From Rhizobium binae (lineage in GTDB: Bacteria > Pseudomonadota > Alphaproteobacteria > Rhizobiales > Rhizobiaceae): a DNA stretch of 64,000 nucleotides. The notes beneath the pieces are model-generated. The model was not told where the DNA came from. It was given only the letters and a program-made list of their open reading frames with translations, and did not search any database. The stretch lies in NCBI RefSeq assembly GCF_017357225.1, contig NZ_CP071604.1, forward strand, positions 3,413,001 through 3,477,000, written 5' to 3'. The translations under genes were made by a program, and so were the position numbers. Shown piece by piece: positions 8,531 through 16,915 of this stretch; the first letter of the stretch is position 1; every line of letters starts with the position of its first letter.

Positions 8531-8956
8531 TCAGTTGTGCGCCACCGGATCCTGTAGCTCGCTGTCGATGTCGGGCAAGCCCGTAACCGCCAGGCTTTTG
8601 GCCAGTGCCACCAGTTTTTGCCTGATGTTCGCATCCTCGATGGCGATAAACGCCTTGTTGAGTGCCAGTCCTTCCTTCGACGACAGGAATTTGTTCAACT
8701 CGCTCGTCTCACCTTCGATCGGTCCGGAACCACCGTTCTCGAAGAAAAAGCCGACCGGCACGCGAAGGATTTCGGAAATACGCTGAAGACGGCTGGCGCC
8801 GATGCGATTCGTGCCTTTTTCGTACTTCTGAATCTGTTGAAAGGTAATGCCCAGAAGTTCAGCCAACCCATGCTGGGTCATCCCGAGCGTCTTTCGCCGA
8901 ACTCTCACGCGGTTGCCAACATAGACGTCGATGGAATTCGGCGATTTGGCCTTCAT
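8531..8956 (-). CDS. XRE-family (Cro/CI) transcriptional regulator
   Basis: A 141-residue DNA-binding protein of the type common in rhizobia: an N-terminal extension (MKAKSPNSIDVYVGNRVR), then a helix-turn-helix of the Cro/CI class (residues 13-70, RRKTLGMTQHGLAELLGI, FQQIQKYEKG). The C-terminal part (about 75-141) is helical and of unknown function. It is the first gene of the minus-strand operon that continues through the SARP-like regulator, the 70-residue protein, ycaO and tfuA; only 9 bp separate it from the next start. It may be autoregulatory. Confidence 0.9.
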   Translation of the reverse strand: MKAKSPNSIDVYVGNRVRVRRKTLGMTQHGLAELLGITFQQIQKYEKGTNRIGASRLQRISEILRVPVGFFFENGGSGPIEGETSELNKFLSSKEGLALNKAFIAIEDANIRQKLVALAKSLAVTGLPDIDSELQDPVAHN

Positions 8957-8990
8957 GTGAATAAGTCTCCCGCTCTATCAGCACGCCGCT

Positions 8991-9020
8991 GTATAATGGA
9001 GAATTTGAGCAAGAATGCAA
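8991..9020 (-). promoter_or_regulatory. candidate promoter of the xre-ycaO-tfuA operon
   Basis: Read on the minus strand, TTGCAT (9020-9015) and TTATAC (8996-8991) are separated by 18 bp, which would start transcription about 28 nt before the xre ATG. The flanking DNA is AT-rich. Support is from sequence match only. Confidence 0.4.
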
Positions 9021-9184
9021 CTAAAAGTAAATATCTTATAAGGTTTTTTTTCAGTGCTACGCACAGTACAAACAACCTGTGGACTACCTCAGGCGCGTGT
9101 GATGACGCTCATATAAGGATTCTCTTATCCAACAAGTCAGAGCGAGAACGGATTGCCGAAAGCGGCCCCTGCGGCCCTGTCTTC

Positions 9185-9817
9185 CTAAAGAGGCTTTTCG
9201 GCCACGGCGATCATCGACTTGGCAAAAGCAGGTATCCTCCCGACGTATTCAAAACGAATACTGCCGAAACCGGCATCAAGCAGCAGCGTGCCGAGCGTGT
9301 TTCTCGACCAGAACTTGATGTGCCCATGATCCTTCAGCGGCATGAAGTGATCATCCATTTTCCCAAGCGCTGCCAAAGCGAGGTTCTTCAGATAGCCGTG
9401 ATAGGGCGTCGATACCACGGCGATGCCGCCAGGCTTGACCAGATCGTACATCGTCGAGGTGAAGGCCCTGGGATCATAGACATGCTCGACCACTTCCAGG
9501 CTGATCACAGCGTCGAAGGTACCGTAGTCCCTGGAGAGCTCGTCATAGGCCGAACCGACCTTCAGCCGCAGCCCGGGGTAATTGACGTTAGCCTTGGCGA
9601 TGCCATCGCTTGAAGGATCGACGCCGACGACGGAATATCCCTTTTCCGCAAGAGTTGCGGCCGCCCCGCCGGTGCCGCATCCGAGATCGAAGACATCGCG
9701 CTTCGCAGAGCCGGCAAAATGGCCCTCCAGCACCCCCAACACAGCTGGCAGGATGTAGGAATGCGCGGTTGTCGGTCTGGCATGGATATAGGTGGTCGCG
9801 TCCAGTTCGACGGACAT
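9185..9817 (-). CDS. class I SAM-dependent methyltransferase
   Basis: A 210-residue methyltransferase. Motif I VFDLGCGTGG is at residues 42-51, the acidic end of strand 2 is in VVGVDPSSDG, and the post-motif region is FDAVISLEVVEHVYDP with LVKPGGIAVVSTP. The family includes UbiG-like and sugar or lipid methyltransferases. A strong SD (GGGGGGAGG) precedes the ATG. It lies between the YcaO operon and the EPS genes, on the strand of the former but 228 bp upstream of xre, so it could belong to either. The acceptor is unknown. Confidence 0.9.
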   Translation of the reverse strand: MSVELDATTYIHARPTTAHSYILPAVLGVLEGHFAGSAKRDVFDLGCGTGGAAATLAEKGYSVVGVDPSSDGIAKANVNYPGLRLKVGSAYDELSRDYGTFDAVISLEVVEHVYDPRAFTSTMYDLVKPGGIAVVSTPYHGYLKNLALAALGKMDDHFMPLKDHGHIKFWSRNTLGTLLLDAGFGSIRFEYVGRIPAFAKSMIAVAEKPL

Positions 9818-10068
9818 GTCCCTCCCCCCTTCTGCAATGACACGGCAGACCCTATAGAAGAATACGTCGAAAATTGGGTAAAATCCGGCAGAATAGGACG
9901 ACGGCTAAGAATATAACCTGCAGTTTTGCAATAAAAAATTTAACCTTTGCGAGAAGACAAACTAAATCAAGCAGCATCAAAGAATGGCTCTAAAATGCCA
10001 TCAACAATAGCAAGAAAACTTGCAGAGGTCGAGAAACAGATGAGGCTGCGGTAGCCCGCCTGCCAATC

Positions 10069-11157
10069 ATGCGCGCGGATAATCCGCCATTTTCGTTGCT
10101 GCCACAGAGGTCGATGCATTGGAGAGTCTCAAAGTCGAGGACCCCATGGCGCTTCCGCCAAACATGCCGCGCCCGCTTCTTGCCGATCACATCCCCGACG
10201 CGGCAGAAAGCCGAACAGCAAGCCAGAAGATATTTAACGGATGGATGTATACTGCTGGATCAAGACAGCCCGATCGAAACCCTTCTCGCGTATCCGGAGA
10301 AGATAAGCTTGCCCGAGAATCCGTTGCCCGCCTATGCCAAACAGCCAGTGGGAAAATCGCGGATCCCCGCGATCTTCTGGTTGCTGCTGATGATGTCCCT
10401 TTCGCTCGTCATCGGAACCGTGCTTCTTTCCAACGACATGAAGCACTTGAGGACGATCGACCGCTATTTCGGCTTCGGTCTCTTTTCATATGAGATCAAG
10501 CCGCCGCCACCGAAGGCGCTTCCCCGTCCGGCGCCCCCGGCCTCCGTCAGGCTTCCCTTGCATGCCACCGAACCGGCTACGGCGCAGACCGCATCAACCT
10601 TTCTCAGGACATGGCGCATATCAGGAGCGGCCATGTGCGCGGCCCTGCGCAACGCCGGCATCCAAACCAGCGAATGGGCGGCAGCGAGCTTCAACGCCAA
10701 CACCTTCGAATGCTTTTTCGAACACAGCGGCAAACGGGAAAAGGATCAGCTTCCCAGTTCCATCTTCGTCATTGTGCGCGGCGACGCCGCCGGCACGATC
10801 AACAACATGCGCGTGAAGATCGTCAATCCGAAGACCGACCAGAATGGCCAGCTCGACCCGAGCATCCTGCGGATTTTCGAGGTCATGCTGCGCCAGCCGC
10901 AATGGCTCGATTTTCATGAGGCGTTGGACGCGATCAAGAATCTGAGGGACATCAAGGAAGACGGCTTCGGCGCCAGCATCACCTTCAGCCGCGAGGTGCT
11001 CAATCCGGACCGCTACAATTTTACGCTCTCGCTGGATGCGACCTCGGGACCTCAAAAGAGAACGAGAAATTATTTCTCCGACAGAATCTGGCTTCCATCA
11101 CCGGAGCCGACGGTCGAGACAGACCCCACGCAACCCGCGCCGGCTTCAGCGCAATAA
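10069..11157 (+). CDS. membrane-anchored rhizobial protein, N-terminus probably frameshifted
   Basis: The reliable part starts near base 10245 (ILLDQDSPIETLLAY...). One transmembrane helix follows (IPAIFWLLLMMSLSLVIGTV), then a proline-rich linker (KPPPPKALPRPAPPA) and a periplasmic domain with a CAALRNAGIQTSEW...FECFFEH core. It may correspond to the DUF6030 family, from memory and unverified. Before 10245 this frame is arginine-rich and looks like a shadow. The other frame, with ATG 10146 after GAGGA, reads MALPPNMPRPLLADHIPDAA and looks genuine. A one-base shift near 10236-10260 is therefore likely. It is just upstream of the EPS genes. Confidence 0.65.
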   Translation: MRADNPPFSLLPQRSMHWRVSKSRTPWRFRQTCRARFLPITSPTRQKAEQQARRYLTDGCILLDQDSPIETLLAYPEKISLPENPLPAYAKQPVGKSRIPAIFWLLLMMSLSLVIGTVLLSNDMKHLRTIDRYFGFGLFSYEIKPPPPKALPRPAPPASVRLPLHATEPATAQTASTFLRTWRISGAAMCAALRNAGIQTSEWAAASFNANTFECFFEHSGKREKDQLPSSIFVIVRGDAAGTINNMRVKIVNPKTDQNGQLDPSILRIFEVMLRQPQWLDFHEALDAIKNLRDIKEDGFGASITFSREVLNPDRYNFTLSLDATSGPQKRTRNYFSDRIWLPSPEPTVETDPTQPAPASAQ

Positions 11158-11569
11158 AGTCGGAAATGAGCAGCGGCGGACGCTGGTCGAGGCCGCACGC
11201 CATGAACCGGTCTATCAGGCCATGCGACTTGCATCGTCGTGATGCCGGGCCAGAATTTTGTAAAGCTCTTTCAAACTGTCCCCGCTCGGTCGTAGGGTGA
11301 CCACAAAAAAACGGCATTTTGAAATGACATATGAAAAAGCTCATACCGTAGCTGAACCATCTTCCATTACGAGCGTCCTCCGGGAGGATCTATATCTTGG
11401 CACAGGCCGAAAAGTCTCGCGGTTACCCACAGTATTCGCTCCTGGGAACATATATTTGAGGTTGCATTACTCCGTCGGAGCAAACGCAGATCGGAACGGG
11501 AACGCGGCAAACCAACCCCGGCTGCCGCAAGCTCCGTCGCAATGAGAATCGCACACAGCGAGGGATAGA
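11158..11569. other. intergenic, no gene seen
   Basis: About 410 bp ahead of the GH10 gene. An 82-codon frame starting at 11297 has no ribosome site or recognisable content and is not called. The region probably carries the promoter of the EPS run that begins at 11570, but I see no clear -35/-10 pair. Confidence 0.45.
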
Positions 11570-12631
11570 ATGAACAGGAGACGATTCCTCGCTTCGATTC
11601 CGCTCGCACTGTCTTGTGTCCAGGCAGGTGCGGCGCCGGCCAGGGTGCCGGTAAAACCAGGGCTGCGCGCCCTTGCCGACAGCAAATCGTTCCGGTTCGG
11701 ATCGGCGATCGACCTGCAAAATATCGGCGATCCGGCCGCCTGCGACCTCTATCTCGACAACGTCAATTCGATAACGCCGCGCAACGAATTGAAGTGGAAA
11801 GCGACGGAAAAGAGTCCCGGCGTCTTTTCCTTCGGGGCCGCCGACCGGATGGTTGCATTCGAGCGAAAAAACAACATGAGGGTTTATGGCCATACACTGA
11901 TCTGGTATCGCGTCCCGGATTGGGTGTCGGAGATCACCGATGCGCAAGCCCTTCGGACGGTCATGAACCGTCATATAAAACAGGTTGTCGCTCGCTATAA
12001 GGGGTCGATCGATGCCTGGGACGTGGTGAACGAGCCGTTGGAATATGATGCGCCCGACCTGCGGAATTGTGTTTTCCGACGCCTTCTTGGCGACGATTCT
12101 ATTCGCATGAGCTTCGATATGGCGCATGAGACCAATCCGGGTGCCACGCCGGTTCTCCACGAAACGCATCTTGAAAAAAAATCCGCCACCTTCGAACAAA
12201 AGCGTGTGCACATTCTCAAAATCGTCGAGGATCTCGTCGCCAGGAAGACTCCGATCAACGCGGTAGGGCTGCAGACGCATTTCCGCCCGGGCCTCGACCG
12301 GATAGATCCGGAGGGAATGGGGCGATTCTGCGCGGCTCTGAAGGAAATAGGCATTGGTGCCTATATCACCGAACTCGATGCATCCCGCCACTTCCTGAAG
12401 CACGACCAAGGCTTCGCGCCGGCCGCCTATGCCGATAATTTCCGCGACGTGATCGCCGTGGCGGCCGAAGGCGGCGACTTGAAAGGCGTCACCGTATGGG
12501 GCATGTCGGAGAGATACGGCGAGCCCGATGAAACGGGACCGATGCCGATGGAGCCTGCGCGAAGCGCATTAATCTCTACGATCAAAACAACGCGCCGCGC
12601 AGTTCAGCTGATGGCATCAGGCAGGCAATAG
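11570..12631 (+). CDS. pssW: glycoside hydrolase family 10 (PssW-like)
   Basis: A retaining beta-glycosidase of the GH10 (endo-xylanase) family, 353 residues. A Tat-like signal (NRRRFLASIPLAL) points to export. The acid/base Glu is in WDVVNEPL (about E155) and the nucleophile in YITELD (about E268); QTHF and WGMSERY are further GH10 signatures. Rhizobial EPS loci carry a GH10 gene named pssW, so the natural substrate is more likely the bacterium's own EPS, or cellulose-like glucan in it, than plant xylan; that is inference. It is first in the plus-strand EPS run, 42 bp before the GT4 gene. Confidence 0.85.
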   Translation: MNRRRFLASIPLALSCVQAGAAPARVPVKPGLRALADSKSFRFGSAIDLQNIGDPAACDLYLDNVNSITPRNELKWKATEKSPGVFSFGAADRMVAFERKNNMRVYGHTLIWYRVPDWVSEITDAQALRTVMNRHIKQVVARYKGSIDAWDVVNEPLEYDAPDLRNCVFRRLLGDDSIRMSFDMAHETNPGATPVLHETHLEKKSATFEQKRVHILKIVEDLVARKTPINAVGLQTHFRPGLDRIDPEGMGRFCAALKEIGIGAYITELDASRHFLKHDQGFAPAAYADNFRDVIAVAAEGGDLKGVTVWGMSERYGEPDETGPMPMEPARSALISTIKTTRRAVQLMASGRQ

Positions 12632-12673
12632 AGGCGATGTGATGCTCAAGACAACGGAGACGTCAACAGATTC

Positions 12674-13825
12674 ATGAAAAAGGCGGTTATTTATGTGGAA
12701 AAATTTCTGCCTGCCAGCCAGGCATTTGTTCTCAATCAAGCGGTAGCGTTTCGTTCGTTCGAGGCCGAAATTCTTGCCGGCACGCGAATTTCCTCGGCTC
12801 ACACGAAAAAATCCACCGTTCCGGTTCATGACATCCGCCGGTCTCCGGTCGCACGTGTCGGTGAACTGCTGTTGAAAATTCCACAGATCGGCCTGCCTTT
12901 CCTCTTTCCGGCGATCGGCCAGGCCGATCTCGTTCACGCGCATTTCGGCAAGAACGGCTATGTCATCGGTCCCTTAGCGCGGGCCGCCGGCAAGCCGCTC
13001 GTCACAACGTTTCACGGCTTCGACGCCACCTATCGCGGTGATCCGAAAAAGCCGGGCGGCTTCAATCAGGTGCGCTTTTTCGCCAAGGGACGGAGCGAGA
13101 TGGCCGGCTGGAACAGTTGGAACATCGCCGTCTCCGACTTCATCCGCGACCAGCTGCTGGCACTCGGCTTCCGTGCCGACCGCGTCTATCGCCACCACAT
13201 CGGCATCGATCTCGATCTCTTCAAAATGGAGCCTCGCCCCCGAAAAAGGGGACTGGTGGTTTCCATCGCCCGTTTCGTCGACTATAAGGGCCACCGCTTC
13301 ATGATCGACGCGCTGTCGCGTGTGGCGGCGACCGGCACGCCGGTCGAATTCGTCATGGTGGGTCAGGGACCGCTGAAAGAGGAAATCGAGGCGCTGGCGC
13401 GTCGTTCCTTGCCAAGCGTCACGATCCATGAAAATCTGTCGCAGACTGAGATAAGGGACCTGCTGGCCAGTGCAGAGCTTTATCTCCACGGCAGCGTGAC
13501 CCTCGACAATGGTCACGCAGAAGCGTTCGGCCTCGCCAATCTCGAGGCCGAGGCCGTCGGCACTCCGGTCGTCGCATTTCGCTCGGGAGGCGTGGGTGAA
13601 GCGATAGAGGAGGGGAAAACTGGCTATCTCGTGGAGGAGCGGGACGTCGCGGGCATGGCGGAAGCGGTCGGAAGACTGCTCAACGACCAGGCCCTGTGGA
13701 CAAGCTTCAGCGCACGGGCACCGCTTCTGGTGGCCGAGCGCTTCGACATACGTCGTCAAACGGGAACGCTCGAGGACTATTACAGTTCCGTGCTAGACGA
13801 ATTTTCCAGCCGGGGTCGGACTTGA
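12674..13825 (+). CDS. glycosyltransferase family 4 (EPS assembly)
   Basis: A GT-B fold enzyme of 383 residues. An N-terminal acceptor half contains HAHFGKNGY and TTFHGFDATYRGDP. The GT4 C-terminal donor site is clear: HAEAFGLANLEAEAVGTPVV, with the EX7E pair. It resembles colanic-acid WcaL-type transferases. The stop overlaps the start of the acyltransferase (TGATG). By position it corresponds to the glycosyltransferase before pssR in R. leguminosarum (pssS), recalled from the literature and not checked. Confidence 0.9.
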   Translation: MKKAVIYVEKFLPASQAFVLNQAVAFRSFEAEILAGTRISSAHTKKSTVPVHDIRRSPVARVGELLLKIPQIGLPFLFPAIGQADLVHAHFGKNGYVIGPLARAAGKPLVTTFHGFDATYRGDPKKPGGFNQVRFFAKGRSEMAGWNSWNIAVSDFIRDQLLALGFRADRVYRHHIGIDLDLFKMEPRPRKRGLVVSIARFVDYKGHRFMIDALSRVAATGTPVEFVMVGQGPLKEEIEALARRSLPSVTIHENLSQTEIRDLLASAELYLHGSVTLDNGHAEAFGLANLEAEAVGTPVVAFRSGGVGEAIEEGKTGYLVEERDVAGMAEAVGRLLNDQALWTSFSARAPLLVAERFDIRRQTGTLEDYYSSVLDEFSSRGRT

Positions 13826-14331
13826 TGGTGCAGACAGGAAAGAAGCCGAAGTGGGGACTGAACGTATTTCGGCCGCTACGGAACGGAATCGTCAGGGCCA
13901 AGTGGCTCTACTATACGAAATTCTGGGGAATGGACATCGATCCGACTGCCAGCTTTTCCCTGAGCGTGCGGTTCGATAAGACCAACCCAAAGGGCCTGCA
14001 TATCGGCGCGGAGACCTATGTCGCCTTCGAAGCCGCGATCCTGACCCACGACCTTACCCGCGGCCTCTATCTGCATACGAGGATCGGCAAACGCTGCTTC
14101 ATCGGCGCCCGCAGCATCATCCTGCCCGGCGTCGAAATCGGCGACGAATGCGTCATTGGTTCCGGCTCGGTGGTGACCAAGAACGTGCCGCCGCGCTCGC
14201 TCGTCGCCGGCAACCCGGCAAAGATAATCCGCAGCGACATCAAAATCATTTCGCGTTACGGCCGCATGGCCCGCGACGACGAAACAGTCACGCAGATCGT
14301 GACGCACTTGCCGACTGGAGAAGCACGATGA
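13825..14331 (+). CDS. hexapeptide-repeat (left-handed beta-helix) acyltransferase
   Basis: A 168-residue acetyl- or acyltransferase that likely decorates EPS sugars from acetyl-CoA. Hexapeptide repeats run through [20 protein letters not shown] and [19 protein letters not shown], ending in the typical [10 protein letters not shown]. The catalytic His found in the xenobiotic acetyltransferase/Maa class may be in [10 protein letters not shown]. The start at 13825 shares its A with the previous stop, and its own stop overlaps the next ATG. It is the positional counterpart of pssR. Confidence 0.88.
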   Translation: MVQTGKKPKWGLNVFRPLRNGIVRAKWLYYTKFWGMDIDPTASFSLSVRFDKTNPKGLHIGAETYVAFEAAILTHDLTRGLYLHTRIGKRCFIGARSIILPGVEIGDECVIGSGSVVTKNVPPRSLVAGNPAKIIRSDIKIISRYGRMARDDETVTQIVTHLPTGEAR

Positions 14332-15230
14332 AGATATTTGCCTATCGTGGGAAACACGAGAATTTCGGCGACGAACTGAACCATTGGCTCTGGGAGCGCC
14401 TGCTGCCCGGCTTCTTCGACGAGGACGAAAACCAGCTGTTTCTCGGCATCGGGTCGATCCTCTACGACCATTTCGACCCGCAGATCCAGAAGATCGTCTT
14501 CGGCTCGGGCTATGGCGGTTACACTAATCCGCCGAAGGTCGACGGCAACTGGACGTTCTATTTCGTGCGGGGGAAGAAGACCGCCGAAGTGCTCGGCATC
14601 GACCCGAGCTATGCCATCGGCGATTCCGGCATCCTCACGCGCAGCTGCTGGGATGCAAAAAGCGTCGAGAAGCGGTATCCGGTCTCCTTCATGCCGCACT
14701 ACGAAAGCGCCATGTACGGCAGCTGGGACAAGGTCTGCGAGCTTGCCGGCATCCACTATATCGATCCGCGCTGGTCGGTGGAAAAAGTCCTGACCGAAAT
14801 CAGCGCATCGCACAAGGTAGTCTCCGAAGCGATGCATGGCTGCATCATATCCGATGCGCTGCGCGTTCCCTGGCGGGCGATCCGGCCGATCGCGCCGGGC
14901 AACCGGGCCAAGTGGTATGACTGGGCGAGTGCGCTTGATCTCGAGATCGATTTCGATCCGATCGGCCCCTCGAATCTCGTCGAGGTCGGGGCCTCACTGG
15001 TGCGGAAAAACACTTACCTGTTGAAAAACATCACGTTCCGCCACCGTCGCATCCGGCAGCTGACTGGGAATTATGTCTTCGGTTCGACCGTCAAGACATT
15101 GCAGCGCGTGGCGGAAAAGCCGGGCCAACTCAGTTCCGATGCGTCGATCGAAGGGGCGCACGACAAAATGCTGGTCGAGCTTAATCGGCTGAAGCAAAAT
15201 TTTTCAAAAAAGACGGCAAGCGCCCTGTGA
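14328..15230 (+). CDS. polysaccharide pyruvyl transferase (ExoV/PssM-like)
   Basis: Transfers pyruvate from phosphoenolpyruvate as a ketal to a sugar of the repeat unit. The 300-residue protein begins [20 protein letters not shown], the conserved NxGDxL element of the family. It has [21 protein letters not shown] and the C-terminal [16 protein letters not shown] with its conserved His. It is ExoV-like. ATG 14328 overlaps the previous stop by 4 bp. The place between the acyltransferase and the flippase is that of pssM, the ketal-pyruvyltransferase of R. leguminosarum EPS. Confidence 0.9.
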   Translation: MKIFAYRGKHENFGDELNHWLWERLLPGFFDEDENQLFLGIGSILYDHFDPQIQKIVFGSGYGGYTNPPKVDGNWTFYFVRGKKTAEVLGIDPSYAIGDSGILTRSCWDAKSVEKRYPVSFMPHYESAMYGSWDKVCELAGIHYIDPRWSVEKVLTEISASHKVVSEAMHGCIISDALRVPWRAIRPIAPGNRAKWYDWASALDLEIDFDPIGPSNLVEVGASLVRKNTYLLKNITFRHRRIRQLTGNYVFGSTVKTLQRVAEKPGQLSSDASIEGAHDKMLVELNRLKQNFSKKTASAL

Positions 15231-15381
15231 GGGCGCGAACCGGTTTCGTGACGAGGCAATAAGGCATGATGCTTTTGAACTCCATCAATCCCCTCTGCAC
15301 CCGCCGTGGAAAGAAGTATCTTGAATGGTTGTGTGGCCCGCTTGAACCGTCGATGTCCTCGACCTCAGGAACCGTTCGCCC

Positions 15382-16884
15382 ATGAGCAGTGTGACCGATC
15401 GACTGATTCAGGGCAGCATCTGGCTGAGCCTCTCCCGCGCCATCGTCAACGGGCTTTCGGCGCTGAGCACCTTTGTGCTCGCCTGGTATCTCGTGCCGGC
15501 TGATTTCGGTCTCGTTGCCATTGCGACGACGATCCAGGTCATTCTAAGTTCTGTCACTGAACTCTCGCTCAATCAGGCGCTCATCCGCCACGAGTCTCCG
15601 AGCGAAACTCACTTCAGCGCGGTCTGGACATTGAGCGTGACAAGAAGTGCCATACTGGCGCTGATATTTGCCGCCGCGTCCTATCCGATTGCCGAATTCT
15701 ACAACGAACCCCGGCTGACGAGCGTGATGCTTGCCTTGAGTTTCAGCCTGCTCCTGAGCGGTCTCGCCAATCCGCGCCGCGTCATGCTCCAGCGTGATCT
15801 GATCTTCTGGCAGGAGTTCGTCCTCAACGTCTCGCAGAAGTTGGTCGGCTTCGTCGTGACCGTGGCGATCGCGGCCATCTACCAGAGCTATTGGGCGCTC
15901 GTCATCGGCACCCTCGCCTATCAAGTCACCAACATCATCGTTTCCTACACCGTCCTGCCGTTCTGGCCGCGCATCACCTTTCGCCATGCCCGGGAATTGT
16001 TTTCCTTCTCGGTGTGGCTGACGGCCGGACAGATCGTCAACACACTGAACTGGCGGATCGAGTATCTCTTGATCGGCAAGATGCTCGGCGCCACGCAACT
16101 CGGCCATTATACTGTCGGCAACACCCTTTCGACGCTGCCGACACGTGAGGCCACGGCGCCGCTGAACCAGACAATTTATCCGGGCTTTTCCAAGGTCCGC
16201 AACGATCCGATCCGGCTTGTCGCAGCCTATCAGCGCGCGCAGGCGCTTCTGGCGGCGGTGGCGCTCCCGGCCGGCATCGGCATGGCTGTCGTGGCCGATC
16301 CAATGATGAGGCTTGCCTTGGGCGAGAAGTGGGTCCCCGCAATCTTCATCGTGCAAGCGCTCGCATCGGTCTTTGCGCTGCAGACCCTCGGTTCGCTCGT
16401 CCAGCCGCTCGGCATGGCAAAGGGCCATACCAAGCTGCTGTTCATCCGCGATACCCAGATGCTGGTGGTGCGCATTCCCATCATTATCGCTGGCCTCATG
16501 ATGGCCGGGCTTCCCGGCGTCGTCTATGCGCGCGTGCTGAGCGGTCTGATTTCCACGGCGGTCAATATGCTGCTCGTCAAGCGTCTGATCGGGCTGCCAT
16601 TTTTCCGGCAGCTTGCGGCCAATTTCCGGGCACTTGCCAGCGTAGCCCTGATGGCAGCCGGCGTCTGGGGATTGTCGCATATTTTCAGCATGCCCGCCGA
16701 CAAGCTGCACCTGGCCCTGTATCTTGCCTTCCTCGTCATCACGGGCGGCATCATCTATGTCGGATCGAGCTTTGTTCTCTGGGTTGCAATGAAGAAGCCC
16801 AATGGCCCGGAAACCGAAGTTCAGCGCATCGTTGTCAAGTTCCTGTCAAAAGCGAAACGTATTGCCGTACCCAAGTCGGCTTGA
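15382..16884 (+). CDS. pssL: Wzx-type polysaccharide flippase (PssL-like, MOP family)
   Basis: An inner-membrane flippase of 500 residues that moves lipid-linked repeat units to the periplasmic face. About twelve to fourteen hydrophobic segments run through the protein (for example SALSTFVLAWYLVPADFGLV and LVGFVVTVAIAAIYQSYWAL). The polysaccharide-transporter pattern is clear at the N-terminus and in LNWRIEYLLIGKMLGATQLG. It is 151 bp after the first pyruvyltransferase and directly before the second, the arrangement reported for pssM-pssL-pssK. Confidence 0.9.
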   Translation: MSSVTDRLIQGSIWLSLSRAIVNGLSALSTFVLAWYLVPADFGLVAIATTIQVILSSVTELSLNQALIRHESPSETHFSAVWTLSVTRSAILALIFAAASYPIAEFYNEPRLTSVMLALSFSLLLSGLANPRRVMLQRDLIFWQEFVLNVSQKLVGFVVTVAIAAIYQSYWALVIGTLAYQVTNIIVSYTVLPFWPRITFRHARELFSFSVWLTAGQIVNTLNWRIEYLLIGKMLGATQLGHYTVGNTLSTLPTREATAPLNQTIYPGFSKVRNDPIRLVAAYQRAQALLAAVALPAGIGMAVVADPMMRLALGEKWVPAIFIVQALASVFALQTLGSLVQPLGMAKGHTKLLFIRDTQMLVVRIPIIIAGLMMAGLPGVVYARVLSGLISTAVNMLLVKRLIGLPFFRQLAANFRALASVALMAAGVWGLSHIFSMPADKLHLALYLAFLVITGGIIYVGSSFVLWVAMKKPNGPETEVQRIVVKFLSKAKRIAVPKSA

Positions 16885-16915
16885 AGCTAAAATGAACATC
16901 AACAAGAGAGGCAGA

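Noticed and set aside
11297..11545. 82-codon plus-strand frame before the GH10 gene
   Set aside because: No SD sequence, no domain, and mixed-looking composition, so it is probably non-coding leader.
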